Positions 23,201-49,246 of a DNA stretch of 64,000 nt are shown here, in pieces (position 1 is the first letter of the stretch; the number at the start of each line of letters is the position of its first letter). The notes under the pieces are model-generated. The model did not search any database. It saw nothing but the letters and a program-made list of their open reading frames with translations, and was not told the origin of the DNA. Source of the stretch: Paracentrotus lividus (Eukaryota > Echinodermata > Echinoidea > Camarodonta > Echinidae); the NCBI GenBank assembly GCA_940671915.1, contig CALNVZ010003435.1, positions 18,153,124 to 18,217,123 of the forward strand. The letters run 5' to 3'. Both the position numbers and the translations under genes were made by a program.

Positions 23201-25205
23201 AAGGATATCACGATGCATGTTGGGTAATCTAACCTACTGGCACTATATTGGGTCGCTCTAATTAATCTTACCTAATCCATGGATCAGAGAGAATCTGATG
23301 GTATAGTCACTGCTCAGATTGCAGGTTCAAATCCTACTGGTTCCAAGATTTGCTTAGACTTCTGTTTTGTTTATAATCAGATTATAAAACTAATCTTATA
23401 CACTAGGAGATGCTGTCAAGTTCTTATTGGCTCTGAATACCTTATGCTTATTATGTAGCTGATCTCAAACTCTCAAACTGTGGTTTAGAAATAAATTCGA
23501 GAGGCAGTTGCATAAAGAGCTACTATAAAATTAACTCTGCCATCAATAGTTACTTTCGTGACATGCTGCAATGTGATTAGCTGTTGAGCAACATTGTCAT
23601 GAAAGTTACCTTTGATGGCAAAGTAACTATAATAGCAACTCTGTATGCAGCAGGGCCCAGTTCAGATTTGATTAGACAATAGGATCACACAATAAAATCA
23701 CTTTGAAATTGTGGGATCTGATTGTGTGATAGAACCTTAACTCTTGTTTAGACTGCAGTTTAGACTTCAGGACTTGGGAGTCACAGTAAAGAGCTTTTAA
23801 CTATTGTGTTTGAATATCTCTTGCTTCTTATTCTGTACAGATTGGAACAATGACATTGGCTCATGATCAAGGAGGCATATACTTTGTTTGGATCGGTATG
23901 TAAAAGTCTTCTTATTATTGCATTGATGTGCGTTTTTCATTGATGTTTAGGGTGGTATCTCACTTCGCAGAGATGTCTCCGCGACAATCTTCAAAAATCT
24001 TCAAAAAAAATTTTCTGGTGAAACACAAAGGTCCAATACACACAGTATGCAGGGGAAGCCATCTTTAGAAATTCACCTGAAATTCTGGATAGGAATAGCT
24101 CTTGATTTCACATATATTTTATGATACTACCAGCTTTAAAATACTTCTAATCATATCTCTTTACGTGTCACCCTGCCCTAACCCCTCTGCCGCACTGGTA
24201 ATGCCAGGGTCTATATCCCCCACTGCCAAGTTTTTTTCCCCCTTGTACTGAAATATGACGTGCAATACTTCCTCATAACTTTTTTAAAATAACTTTCGAC
24301 AACAATGTTGTACACCATCTTGCTCTCAAATTTCATCACCCTGATAAGTGCTGGAGTCTCTTAAGGACCAGATTAATTTTGGGAGGAATTTTTTTTCTCA
24401 GCTACAGCTCATAGTTAATTGAATAATGTGTAAACTGCAAAATCCTTGGAAAGTTTCAAATCTTAGTTGAGAGCTGTACATGTAACTGTGTTTGCCAAAT
24501 TTTCATGTACAGATATTTTTGTGATTTTGGACGAGGTGGAGAAATTCATGGGGGACTAATTTTGCCATTTTGTGATGTTTTCATAAAAAAATAGCCCTAT
24601 ATTGAAGATAAATTTTTCCTGAACAGAACCAGGAAAACCCTTTCAAATATTTCAGCTTATATAGGGTTTTAAAACTTTGAGGCCTTGTGTATTTTCTGTT
24701 TTTAAAGTGTATTTTCATGAAAGAAGAGCTGTTTATGAGAAAAATGAGTAACGAAATCATCATTTATTTCTCCATTGCTTACCTGTCTGCAAAGAAAGCA
24801 ATTAAAGACATGGGAGACACATAATCCTACCCTATTAACAAGGATTAATGCTCATTGAAAGTTCGCTGGTGGTAGAACAATAAGCAGTAAAAGGTTTCAC
24901 AGTACACCAAGTATTCTTTGTTGAGGTGCACCATGAAACTTTCTACTGCTGAAGGATTAAAGCATTAACAAAGGGCAAGAGTGCATCAGTTTGGTTTCAA
25001 ACCCGGAACCCCAATCAATGAGCCATTATCTCTTCTTAAATGTAATTGCCCAACTTTTTGTGTCATGTAAATTTTAATTTGTTTAACTCATGTGTTTTGA
25101 TTGATCTGAATTATTTTTGTAGGTGCCTTTATCGTCTCCATCTTGAACTTTATGAGATCTTGTTACTACGGCAGCATGAAAGTCAGCAATATTGAGAATG
25201 AATGA
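9083..25205 (+). CDS. PIP4P (TMEM55): Type I/II phosphatidylinositol-4,5-bisphosphate 4-phosphatase (TMEM55 family)
   Basis: Eight coding exons join in frame to 274 residues, a normal family length: 9083-9203, 13270-13472, 14789-14895, 20411-20528, 21396-21442, 22308-22398, 23841-23895, 25123-25205. Seen: an acidic dileucine motif ENEPLL (7-12) of the lysosome-sorting type, a proline-rich stretch with PPPY (65-68, a WW-domain ligand), paired cysteines (81/84, 101/104, 122-126, 139/144, 175/178, 193/196) suggesting zinc knuckles, a CKASSKR segment (130-136) that fits the CX5R signature proposed as the active site, and two membrane segments (about 211-235 and 241-258). Family proteins sit in late endosome/lysosome membranes, are reported to remove the 4-phosphate of PI(4,5)P2, and affect lysosome positioning. 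The ATG at 9083 has a good context; an in-frame ATG at 9071 directly follows a stop. Intact; vertebrates have two paralogues. Confidence 0.93.
9480..9598. repeat. AGATCT/AACGTTA palindrome cluster
   Basis: Start of intron 1. Repeated ttagatcta, taacgttacgttag and similar overlapping short palindromes. Comparable clusters lie in the 7.9-8.6 kb element and around the GPI 5' end (48,438-48,560; 49,619-49,822). Confidence 0.6.
9599..10542. mobile_element. DNA transposon with 20-bp perfect inverted repeats
   Basis: Ends are TAGAGTAAAACCACCAAATA and its exact complement; if the outer TA is the target duplication this fits the Tc1/mariner pattern. Inside, a TAAATATCGGAT-like motif recurs at about 9,764, 9,784, 9,990, 10,485 and 10,503. 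No transposase frame is recognisable. It lies in PIP4P intron 1. Confidence 0.7.
10820..13052. mobile_element. GGCCATGTG-family element, left copy, interrupted
   Basis: Inverted homologue of 56,106-57,712: the landmarks gtttaatgtttagataatgt, gctcctcctcctcatgctcc and ctatatgggggcccgctata appear in reverse complement there. The right end ggccatgtgtttta-like terminus is at 13,052. The left terminus is degraded near 10,820. An 811-bp element is nested at 10,860-11,670. It occupies most of PIP4P intron 1. Confidence 0.8.
10860..11670. mobile_element. Nested 811-bp hairpin-ended insertion
   Basis: Flanked by identical 9-bp CGTTACATG (10,851-10,859 and 11,671-11,679). The uninterrupted sequence is seen in the related copy near 57,672-57,682. 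Each end carries a perfect hairpin: arms AGCCCGCACAC and complement around GAA (10,871-10,895), and 12-bp arms starting GGACGCCGCCAC around TTC (11,636-11,662). The second is in inverse orientation to the first. No reading frame of known type. Confidence 0.75.
13270..13472 (+). CDS. PIP4P (TMEM55): PIP4P exon 2 (residues 41-108)
   Basis: Proline-rich region with PPPY followed by the first two cysteine pairs CRVC and CGVC. Acceptor gttag, donor GTAAGC, ends in phase 0. Confidence 0.93.
13507..13902 (+). repeat. tRNA-derived SINE with nested MITE
   Basis: A tRNA-like head (cgtagtctagtg ... gtgtgagttcaattcccag, 13,511-13,570), a body with acccaggtgcaaatgggtac (a relative at 43,560-43,590), and a tail gcgttgagcc...aaaagcgcattatgaataata followed by (ATT)n. 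The body is split by the MITE at 13,617-13,760. Intron 2 of PIP4P. Confidence 0.7.
13617..13760. mobile_element. MITE, GGGCATTTCAT ends
   Basis: Inverted repeats ggggcatttcatcaaagg and (complement) gggcatttcatgaaaaa continue into ttgtcggacattttatc/gacattttatccgaca. About 140 bp foldback inside the SINE, so it is younger than the SINE. Confidence 0.75.
13903..14224. other. PIP4P intron 2, dispersed repeat piece
   Basis: At 14,068-14,165 a stretch with ggttagggttagg and gggtatagcacc is related, in inverse orientation, to 36,590-36,690. The telomere-like words are short and belong to the dispersed repeat. Confidence 0.45.
14225..14351. mobile_element. MITE, TACAGTAC ends
   Basis: Inverted arms share agatcaac(t/g)tcacag and tgcaatc, with outer tacagtacc / tactgtactc. 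About 127 bp, no coding content, PIP4P intron 2. Confidence 0.65.
14789..14895 (+). CDS. PIP4P (TMEM55): PIP4P exon 3 (residues 109-144)
   Basis: Encodes the most conserved core: [10 protein letters not shown], the CKASSKR CX5R motif and CPRSNC. Acceptor cacag, donor GTAAGT; Cys144 codon is split. Confidence 0.95.
15125..15447. mobile_element. Foldback MITE, GGCCCGTATTCTCAAAAGCTGC ends
   Basis: Inverted termini: the left reads ggcccgtattctcaaaagct and the right is its complement with one change. About 320 bp. Inner arms also pair (ctaggcagcttaaatc / gatttaagctaggc). PIP4P intron 3. Confidence 0.75.
15448..16251. other. PIP4P intron 3, nothing recognised
   Basis: AT-rich intron sequence. The phrases gtgtaatgcgaccgacc (about 15,881) and gtgtaatgtgactgacc (about 17,250) frame the following element, so that element may sit inside an older repeat. 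Confidence 0.4.
16252..17225. mobile_element. GGCC-ended element with 4-bp duplication
   Basis: Ends GGCCGTGTGTTATAAGTTCG and, on the other strand, a GGTCATGTGTTATGAACTCG-like terminus, flanked by TTAT on both sides (16,248-16,251; 17,226-17,229). Internal words (aaaagtatacaccct, ttttctgaaaggaaattcatc) resemble the elements at 10,820 and 56,106. It holds an internal tandem duplication (about 16,590-16,735 and 16,810-16,950: ggtataaagcagtttataag). No transposase recognised. Confidence 0.7.
17631..18091 (+). mobile_element. TTAA-flanked MITE, copy 1
   Basis: TTAA on both sides; ends AGTGATTTAATGAC and ATGTTACTGCATCCCT. Direct copy of 40,858-41,325 over its whole length (for example ggatacggccgcgcatgatt). 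TTAA duplication is the hallmark of piggyBac and Kolobok transposases; the AGGG terminus of copy 2 leaves the superfamily open. PIP4P intron 3. Confidence 0.85.
18092..19379. other. PIP4P intron 3, ACATGTA-rich
   Basis: Contains several ACATGTACATGTA runs (about 18,740-18,765; 18,838; 19,207-19,225). No gene or transposon ends seen. Confidence 0.45.
19380..20360. repeat. CT-rich low-complexity tract, about 1 kb
   Basis: Irregular CTCCCTCCTTCC/TCTCTAT tract, interrupted by the MITE at 19,583-19,768. Long apparent frames of Ser/Leu/Pro are artefacts. It ends about 50 bp before the PIP4P exon 4 acceptor and supplies a very extended pyrimidine-rich region upstream of that splice site. Confidence 0.9.
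19583..19768. mobile_element. MITE with TTTTCGCGAATTTCGCG core
   Basis: Inverted ends TACTGTATAAG...CTTATACAGTA with TA as the likely duplicated target. Internal ttttcgcgaatttcgcgag and reversed counterparts (gcgaaaatttcc, cccgcgaatttcccc) make it strongly self-complementary. Related sequences at 48,221-48,326 and 28,140-28,200. Confidence 0.75.
20411..20528 (+). CDS. PIP4P (TMEM55): PIP4P exon 4 (residues 144-183)
   Basis: Starts KRIINL directly after CPRSNC, the expected family order, and carries the CAHC knuckle. Acceptor ctacag, donor GTAAGT, ends in phase 0. Confidence 0.92.
20529..21395. other. PIP4P intron 4, nothing recognised
   Basis: AT-rich intron with no repeat ends or reading frame that could be supported. 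Confidence 0.5.
21396..21442 (+). CDS. PIP4P (TMEM55): PIP4P exon 5 (residues 184-199)
   Basis: Short 47-bp exon encoding [16 protein letters not shown], with the LARCPxCRKV signature of the family just before the first membrane segment. Val199 codon is split. Confidence 0.93.
21606..21910 (+). repeat. Small transposon-like dispersed repeat
   Basis: Bounded by gtgttatacctttacgcttg and its near-complement caagcgtaaagatataacac-type end. Inverted homologue at 2,274-2,570. PIP4P intron 5. No transposase. Confidence 0.65.
22308..22398 (+). CDS. PIP4P (TMEM55): PIP4P exon 6 (residues 199-229)
   Basis: Encodes most of the first membrane segment ([19 protein letters not shown]). Acceptor cacag, donor GTGAGT. 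Confidence 0.92.
22399..23503. other. PIP4P intron 6, possible SINE trace
   Basis: A C-rich/A-rich junction at 22,465-22,490. Around 23,290-23,345 a tggtatagtcactgctcaga ... gcaggttcaaatccta stretch has a good B box and a weak A box, suggesting a decayed tRNA-derived SINE. Otherwise nothing recognised. Confidence 0.4.
23504..23652. mobile_element. MITE, GCAGTTGCATA-type ends
   Basis: Inverted arms: gcagttgcataaagagctac... pairs with ...gcaactctgtatgcagc, and tagttactttcgtgaca with tgtcatgaaagttacc. About 150 bp, PIP4P intron 6. Confidence 0.7.
23841..23895 (+). CDS. PIP4P (TMEM55): PIP4P exon 7 (residues 230-248)
   Basis: Encodes the loop between the membrane segments and the GGIY start of the second one. 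Gly248 codon is split by the intron. Confidence 0.92.
23896..25122. other. PIP4P intron 7, nothing firm
   Basis: AT-rich intron. At about 24,830-24,980 weak inverted repeats (ttaacaaggattaatgct / ggattaaagcattaacaa) may be an old MITE. Confidence 0.4.
25123..25205 (+). CDS. PIP4P (TMEM55): PIP4P exon 8 and stop (residues 248-274)
   Basis: Completes the second membrane segment and a short tail ending [13 protein letters not shown] is at the equivalent place in vertebrate members. TGA at 25,203-25,205. Confidence 0.93.
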
Positions 25206-25383
25206 AAGCCGCTGACAGTTCATTGACCTCTTCAGGTCAGGTCATTGACCTCATCAGGTCAGGTCAGGAAACCAACCTGAGTATGAAGGTCACTTTCACC
25301 ATGATTTATATCCTCCTGTTTGAAGGAGTCCTGGAACAATTGACATTTCTAATCTTGAATTCATGAAAGGAATATCATCGTGG

Positions 25384-25389
25384 AATAAA
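25384..25389 (+). promoter_or_regulatory. Candidate PIP4P poly(A) signal
   Basis: First AATAAA after the stop codon, about 180 bp downstream. The real 3' end could lie further down; only transcript data would settle it. Confidence 0.4.
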
Positions 25390-25794
25390 ATCAAGCTTAT
25401 GAATGATCTCTCACAATAATTTGCATGTTACATGCTGGGGGTTGTTTGTATAATCCCCCAAGTTAACAAACTATTCTATTCATGTATCCAATGTTTATAT
25501 ATACATGTACTTCCTAAGAGGTGCCCCTGATACTTTGTAAGCTTGTCAGATGTTGGTCTGATATAGCAACAGCTAGTGTATGCAATATGTATCCCTCCCA
25601 TAGACTTGCTAATTCATTATAGAATGTGTATTAAATTAAATTTCAGTAGTTTTAAGTAGAATAACTCAGTAATTTGAATACAAGATACATTGTAGTAAAC
25701 AGGTCTGTTAAGTAGTCAGATATTCATTAATGAAATCACTCTGACAATGAGACTGGTATAAATAGCACTCTCAACAATGTCATAAAACTTCATA

Positions 25795-25964
25795 TAGACC
25801 TTATGCATATGATGTCATATTGTAATAGCGCCCTCCAGCAGAGGATATAGGAATACGTGTAAACTGAGTTGTCAGAGATGTGCCAGCTGCAGATCTTAAA
25901 TGCGTGCAATCAATGACCTTAGCCTCTAAGATGGTGGTGCGATGATGTCAGTGCATAAGGTCTA
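25795..25964. mobile_element. MITE, TAGACCTTATGCA ends
   Basis: Inverted termini TAGACCTTATGCA at both ends, with (a)tgatgtca inside each. 170 bp, probably in or just after the PIP4P 3' untranslated region. Confidence 0.75.
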
Positions 25965-28900
25965 TTAGACAGTTTAGATTGCTATGCTGATTTGAGATGA
26001 TGAACAAAGGATAGGATCCTTCTTGCCTAATGAGCTTCTTTCTTGGTTAATTAGGACAAAATGAATCATCCTCTATGTGAATATTATTAACTGTAAATCA
26101 GCAAACTACATAATAGTGTGTACATTTTATATTCTGATATAGTGTTTCATGGAATACATTTGTCGCATGAATGGAAACAATATCTATGGAAACAATGTGA
26201 GAAGAGTTCGATTGCAAAGGGGGCTAAATCAACTTTTGTAACTTCTGATATAAAAAGTATTTGTTTGCCAAATTTTATAATGATGTCTATGGAAAAGTGA
26301 TATTAAAAGGGGCATTATGATTTTGTAATAATTGCTCTCAAAAGTTGAAGTTTCTATTTTTATTCCGAGGCAGGTACAAGCAATGGTCAGATGTCACTGC
26401 ATATTAACTCAATTGTCATCAAAAGTGGATTTAGCATCTTTTGGAATCAAACTCTTGATACATATATATGAATGTAGATTACTGAGCTTTAAATTTTGAT
26501 TCAATGCTACAAACATTGATTATTGAATAGCTACCAAGAAGTAATAAGAATTTCTCCCATTCTTTTCTAAACATTCATAGAAACAGACTTGTCACAGTGA
26601 AGCGTTTTTGGCACTTTTTACCTCAGTATAAGATTAACGTGCTTTATTACAATTTGCTATAATAAACGAAAAATGATTTTGAATGCTGAAATTGTAACAT
26701 GCACTCGATCATTCCAGTGAACTGATTTGATTTTCAGCACCAACTTTTGGTGATTTGAGATTTCTACTTAGAGACTAAAGTAGTGAAAGCAAAGAACATA
26801 CATGTACTCAGACTTACTTTTAAGAAATAACTGAGATTGAAATTTAATGCTGTAAACTTCTGAATTACCATTCATAATGCTAAGTTCACATATTGTTAAA
26901 CACATTGTTAAACACATTGTTACTCTCATTCTAAATTGTTTATTTGTTATATTGCACTTAGCATGGGCAATATAAGTTTTCCATGATATGATATTTTACA
27001 ACCATGGATATTTTGACATATATTTTTTAAAAATTAGAAATAACAATTGGTTTTAAGAAAGAAACCCAGAATTTGATAAATGTGAAATAACTTACGAAAG
27101 AAAGCAGAATACTTCTTCTAATGGTTACTGTTTTCTCTTTTTGACATGAAAGAAAGAATTACAGTGACACTACAGGCAGACATATCGTATAGTTTTCATA
27201 AACTATCTATATGTAATAAAAAGAAGAGTGATATTGTCATCTAAATTTTTGTGTGCATGTATGTCATGTACATTTAGCTTTATTGAATTTACGGTAGTAA
27301 ACTTCTTAATTACGATATTTTTATATGTGTAAAATTGATTGTTTTTATTGAGCAAAGTTCAAATGATAATTTTGTACGTATGCTATCCTATAGTTTAACA
27401 AAATCCAATATACTTAATCCAATATGATTATATTTACTTTGGATCTATACACGTGGATATATTTTTCTCACCCAGATAAATTTTGGATAATAAAATGCGT
27501 ATTGTATCTTTTAAATTAGGAAAAGGTTGACAGGTTTGGCAGTGTGTGGCTGGTATAAATTGACTAGTTAATACGTCATAGTGTGTTTGCACTCCCAAGT
27601 TTTAAAGCATCTTAAAATCTGTCTTATCCCAATTAATCCTCAAATAGGAAATCAAGAAAGCTTGAGCAGTATTAGTTTCAAGGTAGAAATATTTGTAATT
27701 ATATTCTGAACAATCACCCTCTGGGATGGAATGTTCTAACGGAAAAAAAATTGAGTCACAAGACGACAATGTTGGTTTGTTCTACAATTCTAAAATGGCT
27801 GCCCTTGTCAACCAAGATGATTTCATTTCAAGTAAGTTTCTGGTCTGGGCTGTCGGACATTATTTAATATGGGCCTTTGAAAGAACAATTATATGCTCGT
27901 GTTATAATCATTTAACCGTTTGTAATGTAGGGTCATCGAGCATTGTCAAATTACCAATTGGAATGAACTCCTCCCAATAAGACTCCATTTTCAATTGTTT
28001 GTAATTCTCCCAATTACTATATTCTCTGTTATTTTCACCCTGAGCGGCCTCAAAGAATGTTCACAGGTTCTTGAATTCGCGCTGCATGTTTGAAAGCTCC
28101 CAATACATACATAAAAAAGCATGCTCATTTATTCGTGGGTTTTTTACTTCGCACCTGCCGATCTTTGTGGGATATCCGCGAAAATAAATGTACCGCGAAT
28201 ATTTCCAAGATAACATTATCACAATCAATAGAATCTTTAATTTTGTTGACTTATTTCAATGCTTCTTGTTTAATACAGTCATAAATAAAAATTAAACTAG
28301 TTGCATCATATTCTGATAATGATATGCTTCTTTTTCTATATGTATATATGTAATGAAGAAAAAAACAATTTTGTAAATACTAACAGAGCTCTATATTATG
28401 TTTAATGCATTTAAAGCAATGTATACTACTTCTTTCATCCATGTGATTTGATAATTTCTAAATTATGTGCAGCCCTAATTATATCGATTTTGTAACTATT
28501 GGCATACCATATCATATAATATACATGTATATTCACTTTACTTTCAGACTTTATTTTAGAAACAGAAATACTTGGAATATAAAGCTTCAGTTACAGTTAC
28601 ATTCATCATAAAAAAAAAGTTTATTATTTATTCTTAGTCCTGAATTTTTTGTTCTTAAGGAGCAGTGTACTCTCAATTGTCATTTGTTACATGTATTTGC
28701 ACACCATATTTACTCTTTATGATGATTGATTTACATTTAAAAAGTTATTCAGAGGAAATATAAACTAATTATGTAAAGCACTGCTTATTGGCACATAGTT
28801 TATTTACCCATTGTTATTTTACATATTGTTTAGACTAAGATTATATTCAAACCCTATTTATAAGGTTCAATTAGCATGCTCACACTCCAAAATATGTGCA

Positions 28901-29319
28901 TGAAAAGGAGGAATCTGTAAAGTTTGTTTCCTTCAAATCTATTTCAGGAAAAGATTGTCAATGCATCCTATATGGAGATGTTTTCTTATTTCCAAAATTT
29001 GAATTTCTTTGAATGTTTACTCATTTTGATTATGGTACCAAGTTTAAACACTACAACTTTGTTTACACATATGTCCTCAAATTTGTGGGGAATAGTGCAT
29101 TCACCTGACTCCAGCTCTGCACATACATGTATGTAGAGATACATGTGACAATTACATGTATGATTATCAACAATTTTTGTATGCTGCATTTTATTTTTAA
29201 TTGATTATTGTAATATCACACGTATCGACATGTGAAAAAATGTTCATCAGGTGTTATATATTATCTGACTGACATAAAAAGTAGGTAGTATGAAAAAGGA
29301 CCGATCACTCTACCCCTCC
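25965..29319. other. Convergent intergenic region, no gene seen
   Basis: AT-rich DNA between the 3' ends of PIP4P and GPI. A decayed CGCG-type MITE piece (ggatatccgcgaaaataaat...ccgcgaatatttcc) lies at about 28,165-28,205. The frame near 27,726 has no recognised family. Confidence 0.45.
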
Positions 29320-29357
29320 CCCCCCCCCCAAAAAAAAAAAATATATATTATACATAT

Positions 29358-29390
<33 letters not shown>

Positions 29391-29412
29391 TATATAATAT
29401 TATATATATATA
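29316..29412. repeat. C-run, A-run and (AT)n microsatellite
   Basis: About 10 C, then about 12 A, then alternating AT for roughly 75 bp. Confidence 0.9.
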
Positions 29413-30544
29413 AATTTCAAACATTGTCAGATTTTAATAAAAATACATATATTTATATGTACACAGTATATTGGTATGTTCATTTCAAAATCAACTTTCA
29501 TTTTATTCTGATTCCGTTTAAACTGCAATATCTCTTTAAATGAGTAATTTTGATAAGTTTACCAGCAGAAGAGCCCCAACTAACAGAACAACATATATTT
29601 ATGGGTGATTGGTCTTATAAACAGATAAAACATTGTTTAGTGGTAGATAGTGTTATTGCAGTGACTTAAAGTCTTATTTTTTATAGAAGTCGTGTTTAGG
29701 TATTGAACTGAATATAATTCTAGTTTTGCATTGTTTTGGCAGACATTCAAGTAAGAATGTTGATATCATTGCATTACATTGAAGCAGAACAAAAAAAATG
29801 ATGTGTTTGTTATACATTGTATGTGTGGGCTATACAACCTAAAGCCAAAACAATTTATTTAATCAAGTCATTTTATCAAAAATGAAAAAAACAGATCAAA
29901 AAGGATTTGATTTTGACATGATGCTAAATTAATATTGGCCAGGTTCAGTGAATTAAAATGTAAATGGGAGTTAATGAAGAGTCGGAGTTAAATTTCAAAG
30001 CTATTTGGAAGATTATAGTATATTTAGACATACGAAATACACTTTGCACGAACTGTACATTGCTCATGCAGTCATACAGATCTATGAATAATATTTGAAA
30101 TCAAATCATTGTTTTCATTCTGATGAATATTCATATTCAATCTATACATCTTATGTCCAATTTTAAAACATTATATTGTTTGAGAACAAAAGGATGTTAA
30201 ACACATTTACAGTCTATTCCTGTTATACAAGGGATTAAAACAGTGCCATTACTTTGTTTTGTTGAAATCTTGTAATACTAACACACAGGCACATAGAAAT
30301 CAATGCATGTGTTGGAAATGGGACCAGGAGAATTTCCTTGTTATAACAGGGTTGGATTGTATTTGGAATATTCGAATCTTGGTTATCAAAAATAATAATG
30401 ATTTAAAGATAATTACAGGTCTGGAATGATTTTAATAGATGCATTTTTCTACAAAATGAAAATGTAGTTCTTGGTGGTCAAATTCGTTTATTCTCTTTGT
30501 GATTCATCACCTATTTATATGGTTCAACGTTATTTTCCTTCGTG

Positions 30545-30830
30545 CTCTCTCTCTCTCTCTCCTTCCCCTCTCTTTTTCTTCCCCTCTCTCCTTCCCCTCT
30601 CTCCTTCCCCTCTTCCCCTCTCTCTCTCATCTCTCTCTCCTTTCCCTCTCTTTCTTCCCCTCTCTCCTTCCTCTCTCTTTCTTCCCCTCTCTCCTTCCTC
30701 TTTCTCTCTTTCTCCTTTCTGCCTCTACATCGCCTCTTTCTTTTCCTCCTTCCCATGTTTCTTTGTTCCGTCTCTTCCACCCTTCCTTTCTCCTTTCTCC
30801 ATTTCTCCATCCCTCTCTAATTTTCTCTGT
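30545..30830. repeat. CT-rich low-complexity tract
   Basis: Repeats of ctctctccttcccc and variants. Reading frames through it on either strand are artefacts. Confidence 0.9.
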
Positions 30831-31309
30831 AACCATACACTTATGCTATGAATCAATATATGTTGTACAGTCTTTAACAAGAATGAGGAGGAATGGCTTA
30901 CATGTTTAAATGTCACTTTTTATAAATTTCATTGTTTTTTCTTTCTTTTCAATTTTTATATTGCAAGGATGATTCCCCATAATGGAGGTCTTCTACTGTA
31001 GTGGTACTAAATGCATAATACAATAAAAATCTTACAATTAAATCTTGTTTTCTTTGTGTTATTTACTCTGTTCCTTTTGTTAAATGAAGAAATATTCCCA
31101 TTTCCTCCAGAGCTACCATCAAACTAAAACAACAACAAACACACCTACATAACTATCTAGAAAAGACGGCCCAAAAAAGGTCCATATTCATTGAAAACTA
31201 GTTTTATTGAAGAGGTATGGTGCAAAACATTTATGGATGAAGAACAGCTTGTAATAATTCACATAATCTCTACTTAGTGAGGTGAAAAGGTGAATAATCC
31301 TAAACATGC

Positions 31310-31515
31310 TCCAAAATGAAAATGCTCCAAATTTTATTGTCCGAAACGGATATTTGTTTTGCCCCTTTTCTCGTGGGCCCGGCAGCCGCTGAGCAGCTCC
31401 AGATGAACGTTACTATGCCCTTCTTGTTGAACGCCAAACAGGGAAGCAGCAACTACCATTTTTTAACGTCTTTTGGTACGACGCGGTATGACATGATCCT
31501 GCATATTACAATTAC
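31310..31515. repeat. GC-richer island, probable repeat fragment
   Basis: About 200 bp much richer in G+C than its neighbourhood (gggcccggcagccgctgagc...acgacgcggtatgac). It has an open frame on the plus strand, but no family was recognised. A fossil of a mobile element is likely. Confidence 0.35.
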
Positions 31516-32092
31516 AAATATAGTAATCACTTGTCATTGATATGTTTAATTCAATTAAATTGTGCAATATATTTTTCAGACATTAAGAACACCTCTTTGT
31601 ATAAACTGTAGACTTTAACAATGTTATTTTACTTGTTGCATTTTCTATACATACACGCCGGCATCAATTTTATCCACAAATTATAAGTACTGTATTGCTA
31701 GCTACTTTATAAGCTAAGCTCACATATGGAAAATGTGCATATTATGTACATTCATTATTCCAAATTGTTATTTTATTTTCCATATACCTATGTAAAGGAA
31801 GCACAGCATTATCAGACACTTAACATGAATGGAGTGGGGTTTTGTATAATAAAATCAACAACCAAAGTAAACATCAAATGCTTTTTTAACAGTAATATAT
31901 GATTGTCAAATGTTTTGACCCCTCAATTTCATTGTATACTACACTGCACTATAAAACTCTGTGGAGCTCAATTTTCATAGTGAAGCAATATACATCTAGT
32001 TTTACAAGTCCTAATCTATCTTCATAACAATATAACTTTCAATTTATAGAAAATATAGATTTTGTTTGACACACAAAATATATGAATTGGAA

Positions 32093-32585
32093 TTAACCCG
32101 TTGTATACTAAGCCCGCATAAAGACCTTAAATGATTTAAATTATCTGACATTGATCTATCTAAAGATGTCTTTGTTTCACCTTTAAAGACAGTAGGTCGG
32201 GAGCTCCCATGGGTAATTTGACACCATGGATGTTTACCCCGTAACAGCTGTTTTGCATCATCTGACCACTGCCAGTCTTATGTAATGCCTTGTTTATTCC
32301 ACCCATCGCTTCATCTGATAAAGTCGTTAAATCTCCCTTTCCTTGGCCCGATGATGCCCGAAGCTGTCCAAGGTGGGACACATTGTTTTGCTGTGGTCAA
32401 GAAATTTAGCTTCAAGACAGGTATTTCATGTGCTTTTCACAAATTCTGGGATCAGCAAATTATGATACACTCCCCACGAAATCTGAAGACCCCAGCTCTT
32501 TAAATGAACAGAATTTCTTGCAAGTATGCCTGACAATCATGATTCATTCGGCTTTGTAAAAAGTTCTCAGTATACAACGGGTTAA
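32093..32585. mobile_element. piggyBac-type MITE
   Basis: TTAA on both sides (32,093-32,096; 32,582-32,585) and inverted ends CCCGTTGTATACT...AGTATACAACGGG. TTAA duplications with CCC-starting termini fit piggyBac. 493 bp, no transposase frame. Confidence 0.85.
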
Positions 32586-33651
32586 ACTAGCACCTAATGT
32601 ATTTCATAAATGGTTGACTGTACCATAATAATATTTTATTCATAGTGATCAGAACCAATGCAATCTCTTACAAAACAACACAAAGATATAATTTCACTAT
32701 AAAATGTTTTAACATATTTCTGAAAGGGTTTTATACGTGAAAAATAAAAAGGAATTAACTATTGGATAAATAAACCAAATTATACATATAAATAAAAACC
32801 CTACTAAATACCACCTTAAAATTGAAAATGTCTACAAAAACAGTTGTTCTCAAGTAATTCTGAACATAAATATATATCTCTTATATCTCTTTTATAACAT
32901 TTGGATATGTTCTATGAACAAGTGTAGGATCTCTTTAAGAGAGCACTTAATAAACACATCAAATAAAAGTACTGATTCTCTTAGTTACATTATACATCAT
33001 TACATATAATGTTCACCTAAAAGTGCATGTACAATGTACATGTAAGCACATTAAATACTAAGGTTTTAACCTGAATCAAAAATAATAATTTTGTTTTTTT
33101 ATTCTCAAAATTATTTGAATTGCATAGAAATTTACCTTAAGTTTCATCTGGGGTGAATCTAATTCACGTTATAGATGGGAGTTGAAATTGCTCTGTAGTC
33201 TTCTGAAAACCAAGAAAATATTTGGCAGTTTTGCAATTTTCTGCTCTCAAGTTGAATAAAGTTTCAACCATAACATTTATTTCATTCTAAAACACATCAT
33301 TATGTTATATTAAACCAAATTCCACTTCAATTGATTAGACATTTCCATCAAATGGTTCATAATTTTTTTTTTCTTGTATCGCAATAAGATATATTGTTTT
33401 TCACAGTAACTTGGGACTACATGTATAGCCCTCATATGCTCTACATAATCATTAACAACATTATATGTCCTCCAGTATCGATATGAACTATAAAAATGCA
33501 AAATTCACTTAATTGAACTAAATATGAACTTATAAAACTCAAGAAAATGCAACATTTATATTCTTAAAAGGGAGCTAAGCTAAGTTGGCAGATACAGATA
33601 TAAAGATGATATATAAGTAAATTTATATAATCTTAAAGCAAAGAAACTTGG
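32586..33651. other. GPI 3' flank, nothing recognised
   Basis: AT-rich sequence; may include further GPI 3' untranslated region. Confidence 0.45.
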
Positions 33652-33657
33652 TTTATT
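33652..33657 (-). promoter_or_regulatory. Candidate GPI poly(A) signal
   Basis: AATAAA on the minus strand about 67 bp after the GPI stop codon. Position is reasonable; other AATAAA words occur further downstream. Confidence 0.45.
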
Positions 33658-33723
33658 TCTATCAGAGCACATTGCACCTATGTGTAAGTATGTCATTGCA
33701 TGACAGTTTGGTGAACTTTGACC

Positions 33724-49162
<15,439 letters not shown>

Positions 49163-49246
49163 GGCGGAAATTTGGTAGAAAAGTCTGACAAAAATGAAAA
49201 TACACGGAAGTGATGGGAGCTAGCTAGCGAGCGTCGCGAATTTCAG

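Noticed and set aside
23270-23345. Possible tRNA gene
   Set aside because: Only the B box is convincing; the acceptor and anticodon stems do not pair. Kept as a possible SINE trace.
30471-30916. Open frames on both strands
   Set aside because: Low-complexity CT/GA translation (Ser/Leu or Glu/Arg repeats), no domain.
31316-31540. 74-codon frame in the GC-richer island
   Set aside because: No recognisable motif or splice context; considered a repeat fossil.
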